The notes under the pieces: model-generated
The model's input: only the letters and a program-made list of their open reading frames with translations
Database searches by the model: none
What the model was told of the DNA's origin: nothing
Program-made: the position numbers and the translations under genes
Part shown: positions 8,003-16,354 of the stretch, one piece after another
Position numbering within the stretch: the first letter of the stretch is position 1
Layout of the letters: each line of letters opens with the position of its first letter
NCBI GenBank assembly: GCA_039819285.1
Contig: JBCBSH010000023.1
Location: 1-31,521, forward strand
DNA length: 31,521 bases
Reading direction: 5' to 3'
From: JANQGH01 sp039819285
Lineage (GTDB): Bacteria; Pseudomonadota; Alphaproteobacteria; DSM-16000; Inquilinaceae

Positions 8003-8820
8003 GACCCCGCATAGGGCGGCTGGGTATAGCCGGCGGGTGACAGGGTGAAGATCTCAACCCCGTCCGCCGTCACACCGACGGAATGTTCGAATTGGGCCGA
8101 CAGGCTTTTGTCGCGCGTCACCGCGGTCCAGCCGTCGGACAGCACCTTCACGTCCCGCCGGCCGGCATTCACCATCGGCTCGATCGTGAAGAACATGCCC
8201 TCCTTCAGCACCATGCCTTCGCCCGGATTGCCGTAATGCAGAATGCTCGGCGGCGCGTGGAAGACCCGGCCCAGCCCGTGGCCGCAAAAATCCTCCACCA
8301 CGGAAAAGCGCGGCTCGACATGGGACTGGATGGCATGGCCGATATCACCCAGCGTGGCGCCGGGCTTCACCGCCGCGATGCCCTTCATCATCGCCTCATA
8401 GGTCGCCGCCACCAACTGGCGCGCCTTCACCGAGACCTTATCGCCGGCGAAGTACATGCGGCTGTTGTCGCCATACCAGCCGTCGAGGATGACCGTCACA
8501 TCGATATTCAGAATGTCGCCACGCGATACCCGCCGGTCGCCGGGGATGCCGTGGCAAACCACATGGTTCAGCGAGATGCAACTGGCCTTGGTGTAGCCGC
8601 GATAGTTAATCGTGGCCGGGACCGCGCCATTGTCCCGCATGAAGGTTTCGCAGAGCTTGTCCAGCTCGCCCGTCGTGATGCCCGGCTCTACATAGTCAGT
8701 GATGAAATCCAACGTCGCGGCCGCCAGCCGACCGGCCTTGCGCATGCCGGCAAAGCCTTCGGGGCCGTGGATCGGCACCCGTTCCAGTTCCAAGGCGTCG
8801 GCCAAGTAATCCTGAGCCAT
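7999..8820 (-). CDS. map: type I methionine aminopeptidase
   Basis: A 273-residue methionine aminopeptidase that removes the initiator Met from nascent proteins. All five metal ligands are present: Asp107, Asp118, His181, Glu214 and Glu245, offset by ten from the E. coli enzyme. His90 is at the substrate-binding position. I chose the ATG at 8820, which gives MAQDYLADALELERVPIHGPEG; a longer frame to 8922 would run into the sfsA gene. It is followed by radC with a 4-base overlap. Confidence 0.97.
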   Translation of the reverse strand: MAQDYLADALELERVPIHGPEGFAGMRKAGRLAAATLDFITDYVEPGITTGELDKLCETFMRDNGAVPATINYRGYTKASCISLNHVVCHGIPGDRRVSRGDILNIDVTVILDGWYGDNSRMYFAGDKVSVKARQLVAATYEAMMKGIAAVKPGATLGDIGHAIQSHVEPRFSVVEDFCGHGLGRVFHAPPSILHYGNPGEGMVLKEGMFFTIEPMVNAGRRDVKVLSDGWTAVTRDKSLSAQFEHSVGVTADGVEIFTLSPAGYTQPPYAGS

Positions 8821-8855
8821 CAAATACGATCCTGTCGAACCAATCTCGCCGCTGG

Positions 8856-9572
8856 CTATAGCACCAGCGGCAGTTGTCTTTCCACGGTGATGCCGGCAGG
8901 GCTGACCTGACAGGCGTAACAAACGGCCTCGACGCCTTTGGCCCGCGCCTCGCGTAGGGCGTCGTCATAGGTGGGGTCGATGTCGGCCGCGATCCTAAAA
9001 TGGTCATTGTCTGACCGCTGTACCAGATAGACCATCACTGACCGGGCGCCGTCGGCGACCATGTCGGTCATCTCGCGCAGGTGTTTCGCGCCGCGCGCCG
9101 TCACTGCGTCGGGGAATTCGGCCGCCGTCGGGTGGGGCCCGTCGGGCCGCGTCAGATGGACGTTCTTGACCTCAACATAGCAAGGCGGCCGGTCCGGCGC
9201 CTCGAGCAGGATGTCGATGCGGCTGTTCTTCCCGTAGCGCACCTCGCGCCGCAGGGACGGGTAACCGTCAAGCTCGGCTATCGTGCCGTCGCCAATCGCC
9301 TCTTCGACCAGCCCGTTGGGATGGCTGGTATTGATGCCGACAAAGGTGCCGTCGTCCAGACGCACCAGCTCCAGCGAGTGTTTCAGCTTGCGGCTGGGCT
9401 TGTCGTGATAGGACAGATAGGCGCCGATGCCTGGCATGTTCAGCCCGATCATGCCGCCGGGATTGGCGCAATGGGCCGTAACCTCCGTGCCGTCCGGCAA
9501 GGCAATGTCGGCCAGAAACCGTTTGTACCGGCGAATCAACCGGCCTTCGATCAAAGGGGTGGCGAAGCGCAT
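8856..9572 (-). CDS. sfsA: SfsA family DNA-binding/nuclease-like protein
   Basis: A 238-residue SfsA homologue of normal length. Family features include the N-terminal F..PL.EG.LIRRYKRFLAD, the AHCANPGGMIGL block (usually AHCPNTG in enterics), YHDKPSRKLKHSLELV, and the nuclease-like core SRIDILL...CYVEVKNVHLT. SfsA was named for sugar-fermentation stimulation in E. coli. Its biochemical role is unsettled, and the D..VEVK core resembles a restriction-endonuclease fold. It is 35 bases upstream of map on the same strand and may be cotranscribed with it. Confidence 0.92.
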   Translation of the reverse strand: MRFATPLIEGRLIRRYKRFLADIALPDGTEVTAHCANPGGMIGLNMPGIGAYLSYHDKPSRKLKHSLELVRLDDGTFVGINTSHPNGLVEEAIGDGTIAELDGYPSLRREVRYGKNSRIDILLEAPDRPPCYVEVKNVHLTRPDGPHPTAAEFPDAVTARGAKHLREMTDMVADGARSVMVYLVQRSDNDHFRIAADIDPTYDDALREARAKGVEAVCYACQVSPAGITVERQLPLVL

Positions 9573-9624
9573 CGCGCTTTCCTATAGGCTGTGCCTGAGT
9601 CTGACAACGGTGCGGAAAACGGGT

Positions 9625-10425
9625 ATGGGCGATCAAGGTGTGGTCACGGCGGCTGTGGTCATCATCGGCAACGAGATTTTGAGCGGCCGGACCAAGGACG
9701 CCAACCTGCCCTACATCGCCGAACGGCTGGCCGGCTGGGGCATCCAACTGATGGAGGCGCGGGTCGTGCCGGACATCGAGGACGAGATCGTTGGTGCGGT
9801 GAACGCGCTGCGCGCCAAGTTCGACTATGTGCTGACGTCCGGGGGCATCGGCCCGACTCATGACGACATAACCGCCGCCTCGATCGCCAAGGCGTTTGAC
9901 GTGCCACTCGACCGGCATGACGAAGCCGTGCGCCGGCTGCAGCGCCACTACGAACGGCCGGAGGATCTGACCGAGGCCCGCCTGCGCATGGCCAACGTGC
10001 CGAGGGGCGGGGTGCTGATCGACAATCCGGTCAGCGCCGCGCCGGGCTTTCAGGTCGAGAACGTCTTCGTGCTGGCCGGCGTGCCGCGCATCATGCAGGC
10101 GATGATCGACGGGCTGCAGGGCCGCATGGCGGGCGGCCGGCAGATGCAAGCCGTCTCGATCACCTGCGCCTTGCCGGAAAGCATCCTGGCGCCGGGCCTG
10201 GGCGAAATCCAGTCGGACCATCCGGACGTCTCGATCGGCAGCTATCCGCATTTCGCGGCGGCGCGGTCGGCCAGCCGGTTCGGCGTCAGCATCGTGCTGC
10301 GCGGCCTGGAGACCACAGACGTCGAGGCCGCTGCCGACAAGGTCCGCGACCTGATGCGCTCCCTCGGCGGCACGCCGGAGGATCGCGACCTTTCCAATGA
10401 CAAGAAGGCGGCCGACCATGCTTGA
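9625..10425 (+). CDS. MoaB/CinA-type molybdopterin-binding domain protein
   Basis: A 266-residue protein made almost entirely of a MoCF (MoaB/Mog/CinA N-terminal) domain. It opens with AAVVIIGNEILSGRTKDANLPYIAERLAGWGI and contains the TSGGIGPTHDDITAASIAKAF nucleotide/molybdopterin-loop motif. It lacks the C-terminal CinA amidase domain, so it matches the stand-alone competence/damage-inducible type whose substrate is uncertain. I chose the ATG at 9625; the open frame extends back to 9427, but those codons lie antisense to sfsA. It is divergent from sfsA by 52 bases and overlaps marC by eight bases. Confidence 0.9.
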   Translation: MGDQGVVTAAVVIIGNEILSGRTKDANLPYIAERLAGWGIQLMEARVVPDIEDEIVGAVNALRAKFDYVLTSGGIGPTHDDITAASIAKAFDVPLDRHDEAVRRLQRHYERPEDLTEARLRMANVPRGGVLIDNPVSAAPGFQVENVFVLAGVPRIMQAMIDGLQGRMAGGRQMQAVSITCALPESILAPGLGEIQSDHPDVSIGSYPHFAAARSASRFGVSIVLRGLETTDVEAAADKVRDLMRSLGGTPEDRDLSNDKKAADHA

Positions 10426-11134
10426 ACTAGCGCTGACCAGCTTCGCGACCTTGTTCGTGATCATCGATCCGCCGGGCAATCTGCCGATCTTCATTTCGCT
10501 GACGGCGAACACGCCGGCCGCCCATCAACGGGCGATGGCGATCAAGGCGCCGATCATCGCGCTGTGCGTGCTGTTGTTGTTCGCGCTGGCGGGCGAAAGC
10601 CTGCTCAGCTTCATCGGCGTGGAAATGTCGGCCTTTCGCATCGCCGGCGGCTTGATGCTGCTCCTGGTCGCGTTTGAGATGGTGTTCGATCTTCGGGGCA
10701 AACGCCGGTCGAACAATGCTCATCAGATCCATCAGCGCAAGCAGCAGGCGGTCGGCACGACTGGCGCCGCTGCCGCGCAACCCGCACCGCAAGCCGCCGC
10801 TGATCAGAGCGATGATGGCAACCCGCCGCCGGTCGACATTTCGGTCTTTCCCATGGCCATTCCCATTCTGGCTGGCCCAGGCGCCATCACGACCGTCCTG
10901 CTGTTGATGAGCCAGCAGACCCAGGGCGGCGTCGGCGATGCGATCGTCCTGGGCGTGGTCGTGGTGCTGATGGCCATGTGCATGGCTCTGTTCCTGCTCT
11001 CCAGCAAGTTGGACAAGCTGCTCGGCGACACGGTTACGAGCGTTTTGACCCGCCTGTTCGGCGTCATCCTGGCCGCGCTCTCAATCCAATTCATCATCGA
11101 TGGCGCCAAACAGGCGTTCCATCTGACGTCGTAA
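10418..11134 (+). CDS. MarC family integral membrane protein
   Basis: A 238-residue MarC/UPF0056 protein with about six membrane segments: roughly 4-28, 45-65 and 70-90 in the N-terminal half, and 145-165, 175-200 and 215-235 in the C-terminal half. The DPPGNLPIFISLT motif near residue 17 and its counterpart FPMAIPILAGPGAITTV near 144 are typical. MarC is not proven to be a drug exporter and its substrate is unknown. Residues about 92-140 form an extra hydrophilic Gln/Ala/Pro-rich linker between the halves. The ATG at 10418 overlaps the previous gene's end. Confidence 0.9.
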   Translation: MLELALTSFATLFVIIDPPGNLPIFISLTANTPAAHQRAMAIKAPIIALCVLLLFALAGESLLSFIGVEMSAFRIAGGLMLLLVAFEMVFDLRGKRRSNNAHQIHQRKQQAVGTTGAAAAQPAPQAAADQSDDGNPPPVDISVFPMAIPILAGPGAITTVLLLMSQQTQGGVGDAIVLGVVVVLMAMCMALFLLSSKLDKLLGDTVTSVLTRLFGVILAALSIQFIIDGAKQAFHLTS

Positions 11135-11191
11135 GGCGGCGACAGGGCGCTTGCCTTCAACCGCCGTCGACCCCTAGGGTTCGCCGCCCGT

Positions 11192-11276
11192 GCCCGCTTG
11201 GCGGAATTGGTAGACGCAAGGGACTTAAAATCCCTGGGCTTCGGCCATGCCGGTTCGAGTCCGGCAGCGGGCACCA
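11192..11276 (+). tRNA. tRNA-Leu (anticodon UAA)
   Basis: The acceptor stem GCCCGCT (11192-11198) pairs with AGCGGGC (11266-11272), followed by an encoded ACCA. The anticodon arm AGGGA/TCCCT encloses the loop CTTAAAA with anticodon TAA at 11226-11228. The T arm GCCGG-TTCGAGT-CCGGC and a long class II variable arm are present. The length is 85 bases including CCA. It lies 57 bases after marC and 16 bases before the stop of the opposing secreted-protein gene. Confidence 0.97.
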
Positions 11277-11292
11277 TGCGATCGTTTCGGCG

Positions 11293-11709
11293 CTACTTCC
11301 CCGATCCGCCGCCACCGCCACCGCCACCGCCACCGCCTCCGAGAGGCTGCAACGTTTCCGTGCCCACGGTGGGGCTGCCGAAGCTGGTCCATTCGCCGAC
11401 CAGGCTGCCGTCCGGTTGCAGGTCGTAGATCGCCACGAACGAATCGCCGCCCGTGACGAACACCGCCGCCAGCGTGTCGCCATGGAGGATGCCGGTGCCC
11501 TCCAGGACGCCGCCCCCCTGGTTTTGCTCGATGGCGAAGGTTTCGCCGGTGCGGGTGATGGTGGTCGTGCCGGAATAGGGCGCGCCCGTCAGGCTGGTGC
11601 CCGACATCGCGTAGGCGCCGGCGATGTCCTGGGCCAGCGCATTGCCGGCGATCAGCATCCAGCCGAGCGCGAGCGTGGCGGCCATGCGGGTGAGCGTCGT
11701 TCGGACCAT
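11293..11709 (-). CDS. secreted small beta-rich protein with polyglycine tail
   Basis: A 138-residue protein of unknown function. Residues 1-26 are a Sec signal peptide (MVRTTLTRMAATLALGWML, then AGNALAQ, cleavage probably after ALA). The mature part is a chain of short beta strands with repeated GxY/GT and GTGI.hGDTLAAVF patterns and ends in a run of about twelve glycines followed by SGK. It resembles small periplasmic beta proteins seen in many proteobacteria, but I cannot name a family. The ATG at 11709 begins a normal signal sequence. It is transcribed towards the tRNA gene. Confidence 0.7.
   Translation of the reverse strand: MVRTTLTRMAATLALGWMLIAGNALAQDIAGAYAMSGTSLTGAPYSGTTTITRTGETFAIEQNQGGGVLEGTGILHGDTLAAVFVTGGDSFVAIYDLQPDGSLVGEWTSFGSPTVGTETLQPLGGGGGGGGGGGGSGK
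11307..11341. repeat. hexanucleotide repeat coding for polyglycine
   Basis: About five tandem copies of a CCGCCA unit (GGTGGC-type on the coding strand) encode the glycine run at the C-terminus of the adjacent secreted protein. Such repeats can change copy number by slippage; a hexamer unit would change tail length by two residues without shifting the frame. Confidence 0.75.
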
Positions 11710-11802
11710 GTCATCCTCCGTGATTTTGTGCCAGCGTGTTTCACCTTAGCATCGTGCTTCACCATAGCATGAAGAGTGTTTCAATTCGGGCGGGGGATGC
11801 AA

Positions 11803-12606
11803 ATGGCGGGACGTCTGGCCGGCAAGGTGGCGCTGGTGGTCGGCGCGGGGTCCAGCGGGCCGGGCTGGGGCAACGGCAAGGCGGCGGCCGTGCTGTTCGC
11901 GCGCGAGGGGGCCACCGTGGCCGCGCTCGACCGCGACCTGGCGGCGGCGGAGGAGACAGTCGATCTGATCAAAGGCGAGGGCGGCGCGGCCTTTGCACTG
12001 GCGGCCGACGTCGTCGACGGCGAGGGCATGGCCGCCTCCGTCGACCGAGTGTTGGGCGATTACGACCGCATCGACGTGCTGCACTACAATGTCGGCATTC
12101 TGACGCTTGGCGGCCCGCTTGAAACCAGCGAGGCGGATTGGGACAAGGTGGTCGACGTCAATCTGAAAGGGCTGTTCCTGACCGCGAAGGCGGTGCTGCC
12201 GTCGATGCTTGAGCAAGGGAAGGGGGCCATCGTCACCGTCTCAACGGTTGGCGCCATTCGGTCGACCAGCATCCCTTACATCAGCTATTCGTCCAGCAAG
12301 GCCGGGGTGATGCAATTCACCCGGTCGGTCGCGCTGCAATACGCCCGGCAGGGCATTCGGGCGAACACCATCCTGCCGGGGCTGATGCGCACGCCGATGA
12401 TCGAAGGGCCGCTGAAGGCCCATTATGGCAAAGACAGCGAGGCCATGATGGCCGAGCGCGATGCCGTCTGCCCGATGGGGCATATGGGCGACGCCTGGGA
12501 CGTGGCCCATGCCGCCCTGTTCCTGGCCTCCGACGAGGCCAGATACATCACCGGGACCGAGCTGATCGTGGATGGTGGATTGTCCGCCACCCACGCCGGA
12601 GGATAG
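11803..12606 (+). CDS. short-chain dehydrogenase/reductase (classical SDR)
   Basis: A 267-residue NAD(P)-dependent oxidoreductase with a Rossmann fold. The cofactor loop is an extended form, GAGSSGPGWGNGKA (residues 14-27), instead of TGxxxGxG. The acidic D43 after strand 2 suggests NAD preference. Asn120, Ser147 (approximately), Tyr162 and Lys166 (YSSSK) form the catalytic set. The usual NNAG is replaced by YNVG. The C-terminus ITGTELIVDGGLSATH is typical. I chose the ATG at 11803, which has GGGGGA upstream; GTG 11776 and ATG 11797 are in-frame alternatives. The substrate is unknown. The GNAT gene follows after 11 bases. Confidence 0.9.
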   Translation: MAGRLAGKVALVVGAGSSGPGWGNGKAAAVLFAREGATVAALDRDLAAAEETVDLIKGEGGAAFALAADVVDGEGMAASVDRVLGDYDRIDVLHYNVGILTLGGPLETSEADWDKVVDVNLKGLFLTAKAVLPSMLEQGKGAIVTVSTVGAIRSTSIPYISYSSSKAGVMQFTRSVALQYARQGIRANTILPGLMRTPMIEGPLKAHYGKDSEAMMAERDAVCPMGHMGDAWDVAHAALFLASDEARYITGTELIVDGGLSATHAGG

Positions 12607-12617
12607 GGCCAAAACCG

Positions 12618-13100
12618 ATGACCGACCGCGCGCTCCGCATCGTCCTTCTTGCGGACCGGCCGGATCTGGTCCCGGCCTTGACCGATTGGTTCGTCGCTGA
12701 GTGGCAGCCTTACTACGGTGCGGACGGACCCGGTGACGCTGGCAGCGACCTGCGCGGATGCCTCAATCGCGATACTCTGCCGGTCGCCTTGGTGGCACTC
12801 GATGCCGACGACACACTGCTGGGGACGGCGGCGTTGAAGGAAGAGTCGGTCGGCAGCGAGTTAGGCGTCGGCCCCTGGCTGGGGGCATTTCTGGTCGCGC
12901 CCGAGCATCGGGGGCGTGGCGTGGGCACAGCCCTTGTGGCCGCGATAGAGGGCGAGGCGGCGCGGCTGGGATTTGCTGAGGTCTACACCTCGACGGATGC
13001 GGCTGAGGGAATTCTTGAGCGCCGGGGCTGGCTGCCGTTCGGTGATACCGAGTCACTGCGTGGTCCGCTGAAGATCTATCGCTTTTCGGCCGGCGGCTGA
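12618..13100 (+). CDS. GNAT family N-acetyltransferase
   Basis: A 160-residue acetyltransferase. The acetyl-CoA binding motif A is clear: LGAFLVAPEHRGRGVGTALVAAIEGEA near residues 90-116, with the R/QxxGxG/A loop RGRGVG. A later strand-helix unit, YTSTDAAEGILERRGW, completes the fold. The acyl acceptor cannot be told from sequence. It sits 11 bases after the SDR gene, so the two are probably cotranscribed. Its last 25 bases overlap the end of the convergent AbrB-type gene. Confidence 0.88.
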   Translation: MTDRALRIVLLADRPDLVPALTDWFVAEWQPYYGADGPGDAGSDLRGCLNRDTLPVALVALDADDTLLGTAALKEESVGSELGVGPWLGAFLVAPEHRGRGVGTALVAAIEGEAARLGFAEVYTSTDAAEGILERRGWLPFGDTESLRGPLKIYRFSAGG

Positions 13101-14215
13101 GTGCCGGCACTCGGTTTTCGGCCCGCGCCTGTCGCCAGGCTGAAGAGCTTGAAGACCAACGGCGCAAAAAGGACGATCAAGACGATGCGCGTAATGTGGT
13201 GGGTCGCAACGAAGGCCGCATCGACATTGAGGCTGAGGGCCACCAGGCTCATCTCCGCCAGTCCGCCCGGGGCGTAGGCGAGCAGCAGCGCATTGACCGG
13301 CAGCCCGGTCAGCGCGTTGATCAGGTACGCGAAAAAGGCCGCGATTGCGAGCAGGATGACGGTCAATCCGGCCGCGACGACCAAGGCCCGCCCGATCTGT
13401 CTGAGGCTGATACCGGTAAACCGACAGCCAATGGCCGAGCCGACCACGATTTGCGCGACTGCGATCAGCAAGGCCGGCGGCCGGTCGTCGGTCAGGCCGA
13501 TCAGGTGGATCGCCGCGCTCAATATCATCGGCCCGACCAGATTGGCTGCCGGCAGCCTGGCCCATTTTGCCAACGGTGCCCCCAGCACACAGCCGATCAG
13601 GAACAGCGTATCGATCGATTCCATCTCCGCAAGGGAGGGCCCGAGCGAGCGGTTAGGGTTGGCGCCGTCATAACCCTGGGTCAGGACGAACCAAAAAGGC
13701 ACGACGCAGACGACCAGTAGAACACGTAGCGAATGGCTGAGCGCGATCGTACGCTCGTCGCCGCCCATGGCACCGCCGACCATGATCATCTCGTTGAAAC
13801 CGCCCGGCGCGGCGGCGAAAAAGGCGGTGACCGGGTCATAGCGGGCGGCAAAGCGCAGATAGAGCAGGCAAAGCCCGATCGCGGTCAGGATGTAGGGGAT
13901 CAGGATCGACAGAGACAGCAGCCAATCGTCGATCTGGTTCAACAGCTCCGGGTTGAAGGCGCTGCCCAGCATGATGCCCAGCACCATCACCATGCCGGCC
14001 CGCAAACCACCTGGAACGGCGATCGGTGCCTTCACCAGGGCACCGACACTGGTCGCCAGCATGGCCCCGATCATCCAGGCAAGCGGAACATGGAAGGCGT
14101 CGGCGATCGCACCGCCCACCGCACCGATCACCAGCGCCAGTGCTAGCCGGCGATAGGCGACCGCACGCAGTTGCGCGAGCCGGCTTTGCGTCGGTGGCGG
14201 ACTGCCGGCGGCCAT
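13076..14215 (-). CDS. AbrB family duplicated membrane protein
   Basis: A 379-residue polytopic membrane protein of the AbrB/ammonia-monooxygenase-like family (unrelated to the Bacillus DNA-binding AbrB). It is an internal duplication: the motif AAAPGGFNEM in the first half reappears as AYAPGGLAEM in the second, each after a helix pair, giving about ten membrane segments. Function is not established. Some members are linked to regulation or transport, and database names calling it a transcriptional regulator are misleading. The cytosolic tail is short and basic. Its 3' end overlaps the convergent GNAT gene by 25 bases. Confidence 0.85.
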   Translation of the reverse strand: MAAGSPPPTQSRLAQLRAVAYRRLALALVIGAVGGAIADAFHVPLAWMIGAMLATSVGALVKAPIAVPGGLRAGMVMVLGIMLGSAFNPELLNQIDDWLLSLSILIPYILTAIGLCLLYLRFAARYDPVTAFFAAAPGGFNEMIMVGGAMGGDERTIALSHSLRVLLVVCVVPFWFVLTQGYDGANPNRSLGPSLAEMESIDTLFLIGCVLGAPLAKWARLPAANLVGPMILSAAIHLIGLTDDRPPALLIAVAQIVVGSAIGCRFTGISLRQIGRALVVAAGLTVILLAIAAFFAYLINALTGLPVNALLLAYAPGGLAEMSLVALSLNVDAAFVATHHITRIVLIVLFAPLVFKLFSLATGAGRKPSAGTQPPAEKR

Positions 14216-14369
14216 TACGGCCGGCGAGCCTGTGGTAACCGGGGCAGAAGATGAGAGGCGCGGGCTAAGGAGCCGTCGGTCGGCGTCACAAAATCACGGG
14301 TCTTGGTCTTAGAAGATGCGTTGGGCAGTATGGACCGGCGAACCGCCCACGCCAATCGTAAGGATTGCA

Positions 14370-15308
14370 ATGGAGGCATCCGCCGACCGCCGGGATCTGC
14401 TGGCCGCCGAATGGTTAACGCTCGGCGACGGCGCGCGCTTGCGCTGGTATCGCTGGCCCGCCGTCGGGGCCAAGGATCGCGGCGTGCTGCTGCTGTTGAA
14501 CGGCCGCAGCGAGTTTCTGGAGAAGTGGGACGAGACCGCGCGAGATTTCGCTGCGCTGGGCTTCGACGTCTTCAGCCTGGATTGGCGAGGCCAGGGCCTG
14601 TCAACGCGCCCGCTGCCCGGCACCGACAAGGGCCATATCGACCGGTTCGAGATCTATCTCGACGATCTCGGAGCCTTTTTCGACGCCGTTGTCGCGCCGT
14701 CGGCGGGCGCGCGGCCGATCGTCATGGTGGCCCACTCGATGGGCGGGCACATCGCCCTTCGCTTTCTTGCAGATCGTGGACCGCCCGTGCGCGCGCTGGC
14801 ACTCTCCGCGCCGATGATCAACATCAGGACAGGCCCGCTGCACCGCGCGCTGGTGCATCTGATTGTGTGGCTGGCCACGCGCATCGGCCTCGGCGATCGC
14901 TACACGATCGGTGGCGGCCCGTTCGACCCGGCCCGTGAACCGTTTGACGGCAACGTCCTGACCGGCGACCCGGCCCGCTATCAGGTTCGGATGGACTATT
15001 TCGCGGCCTATCCAGAACTGCGCGTCGGCGGTGTAACCATGGGTTGGCTGGACGCCGCCTTTCACACCGCCAAAAAGATGGCCGCGAAGGGCTATCTTGA
15101 AGGCATTCACATACCCGTCTTGATCGGGCAGGCCGGTCAGGAGGCCCTTGTCGACAATCACGCCATGGCGTCGGCTGTCGAGCGGATGCCCGATGCTCGC
15201 CTGCTGGTGTTCGGCGACGCTCGTCACGAGCTTTTCATGGAGCAAGACGCCACCCGAACCCCTCTCATGGAGGCCGTCGACCGGTTCTTTGCCGATCACG
15301 GCGTCTGA
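14370..15308 (+). CDS. alpha/beta hydrolase, lysophospholipase (PldB/S33) type
   Basis: A 312-residue serine hydrolase of the Hydrolase_4 group. The nucleophile elbow AHSMGG puts Ser at residue 123. The acid is probably Asp262 (GQEALVDN) and the catalytic His is 286 (GDARHELFME). The N-terminal LLLNGRSEFLEKWDETARDFAALGFDVFSLDWRGQGLS is characteristic of lysophospholipase L2-like enzymes. No signal peptide is seen, so it is cytoplasmic or loosely membrane-associated. I chose the ATG at 14370 because it has AAGGA six bases upstream; an in-frame ATG at 14316 is possible. It is divergent from the AbrB-type gene. Confidence 0.88.
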   Translation: MEASADRRDLLAAEWLTLGDGARLRWYRWPAVGAKDRGVLLLLNGRSEFLEKWDETARDFAALGFDVFSLDWRGQGLSTRPLPGTDKGHIDRFEIYLDDLGAFFDAVVAPSAGARPIVMVAHSMGGHIALRFLADRGPPVRALALSAPMINIRTGPLHRALVHLIVWLATRIGLGDRYTIGGGPFDPAREPFDGNVLTGDPARYQVRMDYFAAYPELRVGGVTMGWLDAAFHTAKKMAAKGYLEGIHIPVLIGQAGQEALVDNHAMASAVERMPDARLLVFGDARHELFMEQDATRTPLMEAVDRFFADHGV

Positions 15309-15454
15309 GCGCCGGCGGCAGTTCCAACGTCTGCCCGCACGACCGGGCACGCTCGGGCCAATCTTCTCCATCGTTCACCTTGGCGGCATTGGCAAGCCCT
15401 TTGGCGCGACTTGCGAGTGTGGTCCTGAACCCTCGTGCCTAGATTTTGGCGATG

Positions 15455-15476
15455 ACGGCGCGGCGTGTCGCGCCGT
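15455..15476 (+). other. perfect 8-bp inverted repeat before the second SDR gene
   Basis: ACGGCGCG (15455-15462) and CGCGCCGT (15469-15476) form a perfect hairpin with a 6-base loop, in the 230-base gap between the hydrolase and the second SDR gene. It has no following T tract. It could terminate the hydrolase transcript or bind a regulator. Nothing else was recognised in this gap. Confidence 0.35.
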
Positions 15477-15538
15477 GAGCTTCGGCGGCAAGCCGATCGG
15501 GAAGACCGACACCCTCAGACCAATACAGGACGCAAGAC

Positions 15539-16354
15539 ATGAGCAAGACCATCTTGATCACCGGCGCCTCGTCCGGCATCGGCAAGGCCACCGCGCAACT
15601 CTTCGCCGACAAGGGATGGAACGTGGTCGCGACGATGCGCCGGCCGGAGGGTGAGACCGAGTTGACGGCGCGCGACACCATTCTCGTCACCCGGCTGGAC
15701 GTGACCGACGGCGCGTCCATCGAAGCCGCCGTCAATGCCGGGATCGAGAGGTTCGGTCGCATTGATGCTCTGGTGAACAACGCGGGCTACGGCGCCTATG
15801 GCCCGCTTGAAGCGTTCTCGATGGACAAGGTCAGGCGCCAGTTCGACACCAACGTCCTAGGCCTGATCGACGTCACCAAGGCCCTGTTGCCGCATTTCCG
15901 CGCTCAACATGACGGGGTGATCGTCAACATCTCGTCCATCGGCGGCAAGATCACGTTCCCGCTCGGCGCGCTCTATCACGGCACGAAATTCGCCGTCGAA
16001 GGGTTCTCCGAAGCGCTGAGCTATGAATTGCAGCCCGCCGGCGTGAGGGTGAAGATCGTCGAGCCTGGCGCCATCGCGACCGATTTCAACGGTCGCTCTT
16101 TCGATTTCGCCAATGATGAGACCCTGACGGAGTACCAGGACATCGTGGCCAAGCTCATGGGTGCTGCGGAAAGCCTGATGGCGGATGCATCGCCGGCAAG
16201 CGTCGTCGCTGAGGTCATCTATCAGGCCGCCACCGACGGCACCGATCAGTTGCGCTACGCGGCCGGCGAGGACGCCAAGATCTACCTTGCAAACCGAAAG
16301 GCCGCTGACGACGCGACCTTCATGCAAGGGATGCGCGACCAGTTCGGGCTTTAG
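15539..16354 (+). CDS. short-chain dehydrogenase/reductase (classical SDR, type 2)
   Basis: A 271-residue classical SDR. The cofactor motif TGASSGIG is at residues 8-15, NNAG at 80-83, and the catalytic set is Asn105, Ser133, Tyr146 and Lys150 (YHGTK). Arg34/Arg35 after strand 2 (ATMRRPEG) suggest NADP preference. The C-terminal part (KIYLANRKAADDATFMQGMRDQFGL) resembles the oxidoreductases often annotated as SDR family near 17-beta-HSD-like and retinol dehydrogenase-like enzymes. The substrate is unknown. The start is the ATG at 15539. It probably forms its own transcription unit. Confidence 0.9.
   Translation: MSKTILITGASSGIGKATAQLFADKGWNVVATMRRPEGETELTARDTILVTRLDVTDGASIEAAVNAGIERFGRIDALVNNAGYGAYGPLEAFSMDKVRRQFDTNVLGLIDVTKALLPHFRAQHDGVIVNISSIGGKITFPLGALYHGTKFAVEGFSEALSYELQPAGVRVKIVEPGAIATDFNGRSFDFANDETLTEYQDIVAKLMGAAESLMADASPASVVAEVIYQAATDGTDQLRYAAGEDAKIYLANRKAADDATFMQGMRDQFGL

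Noticed and set aside
8083..8910. 275-codon open frame on the plus strand
   Set aside because: It is antisense to map, which has all five metal ligands.
9268..10512. 414-codon open frame on the minus strand
   Set aside because: It runs antisense to the MoCF-domain gene and through part of sfsA in another frame. The composition is typical of a shadow frame.
11192..11276. tRNA-Leu as an integration site for a mobile element
   Set aside because: No integrase lies nearby and I saw no repeated copy of the tRNA 3' end in the window.
11301..11341. possible CRISPR-like or regulatory repeat
   Set aside because: The repeat is a continuous hexamer microsatellite inside a coding region, with no spacers.
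14302..14330. TTGGTC/CAGTAT as promoter of the hydrolase gene
   Set aside because: The spacing is 17, but the -10 element matches the consensus at only three positions, no better than chance here.
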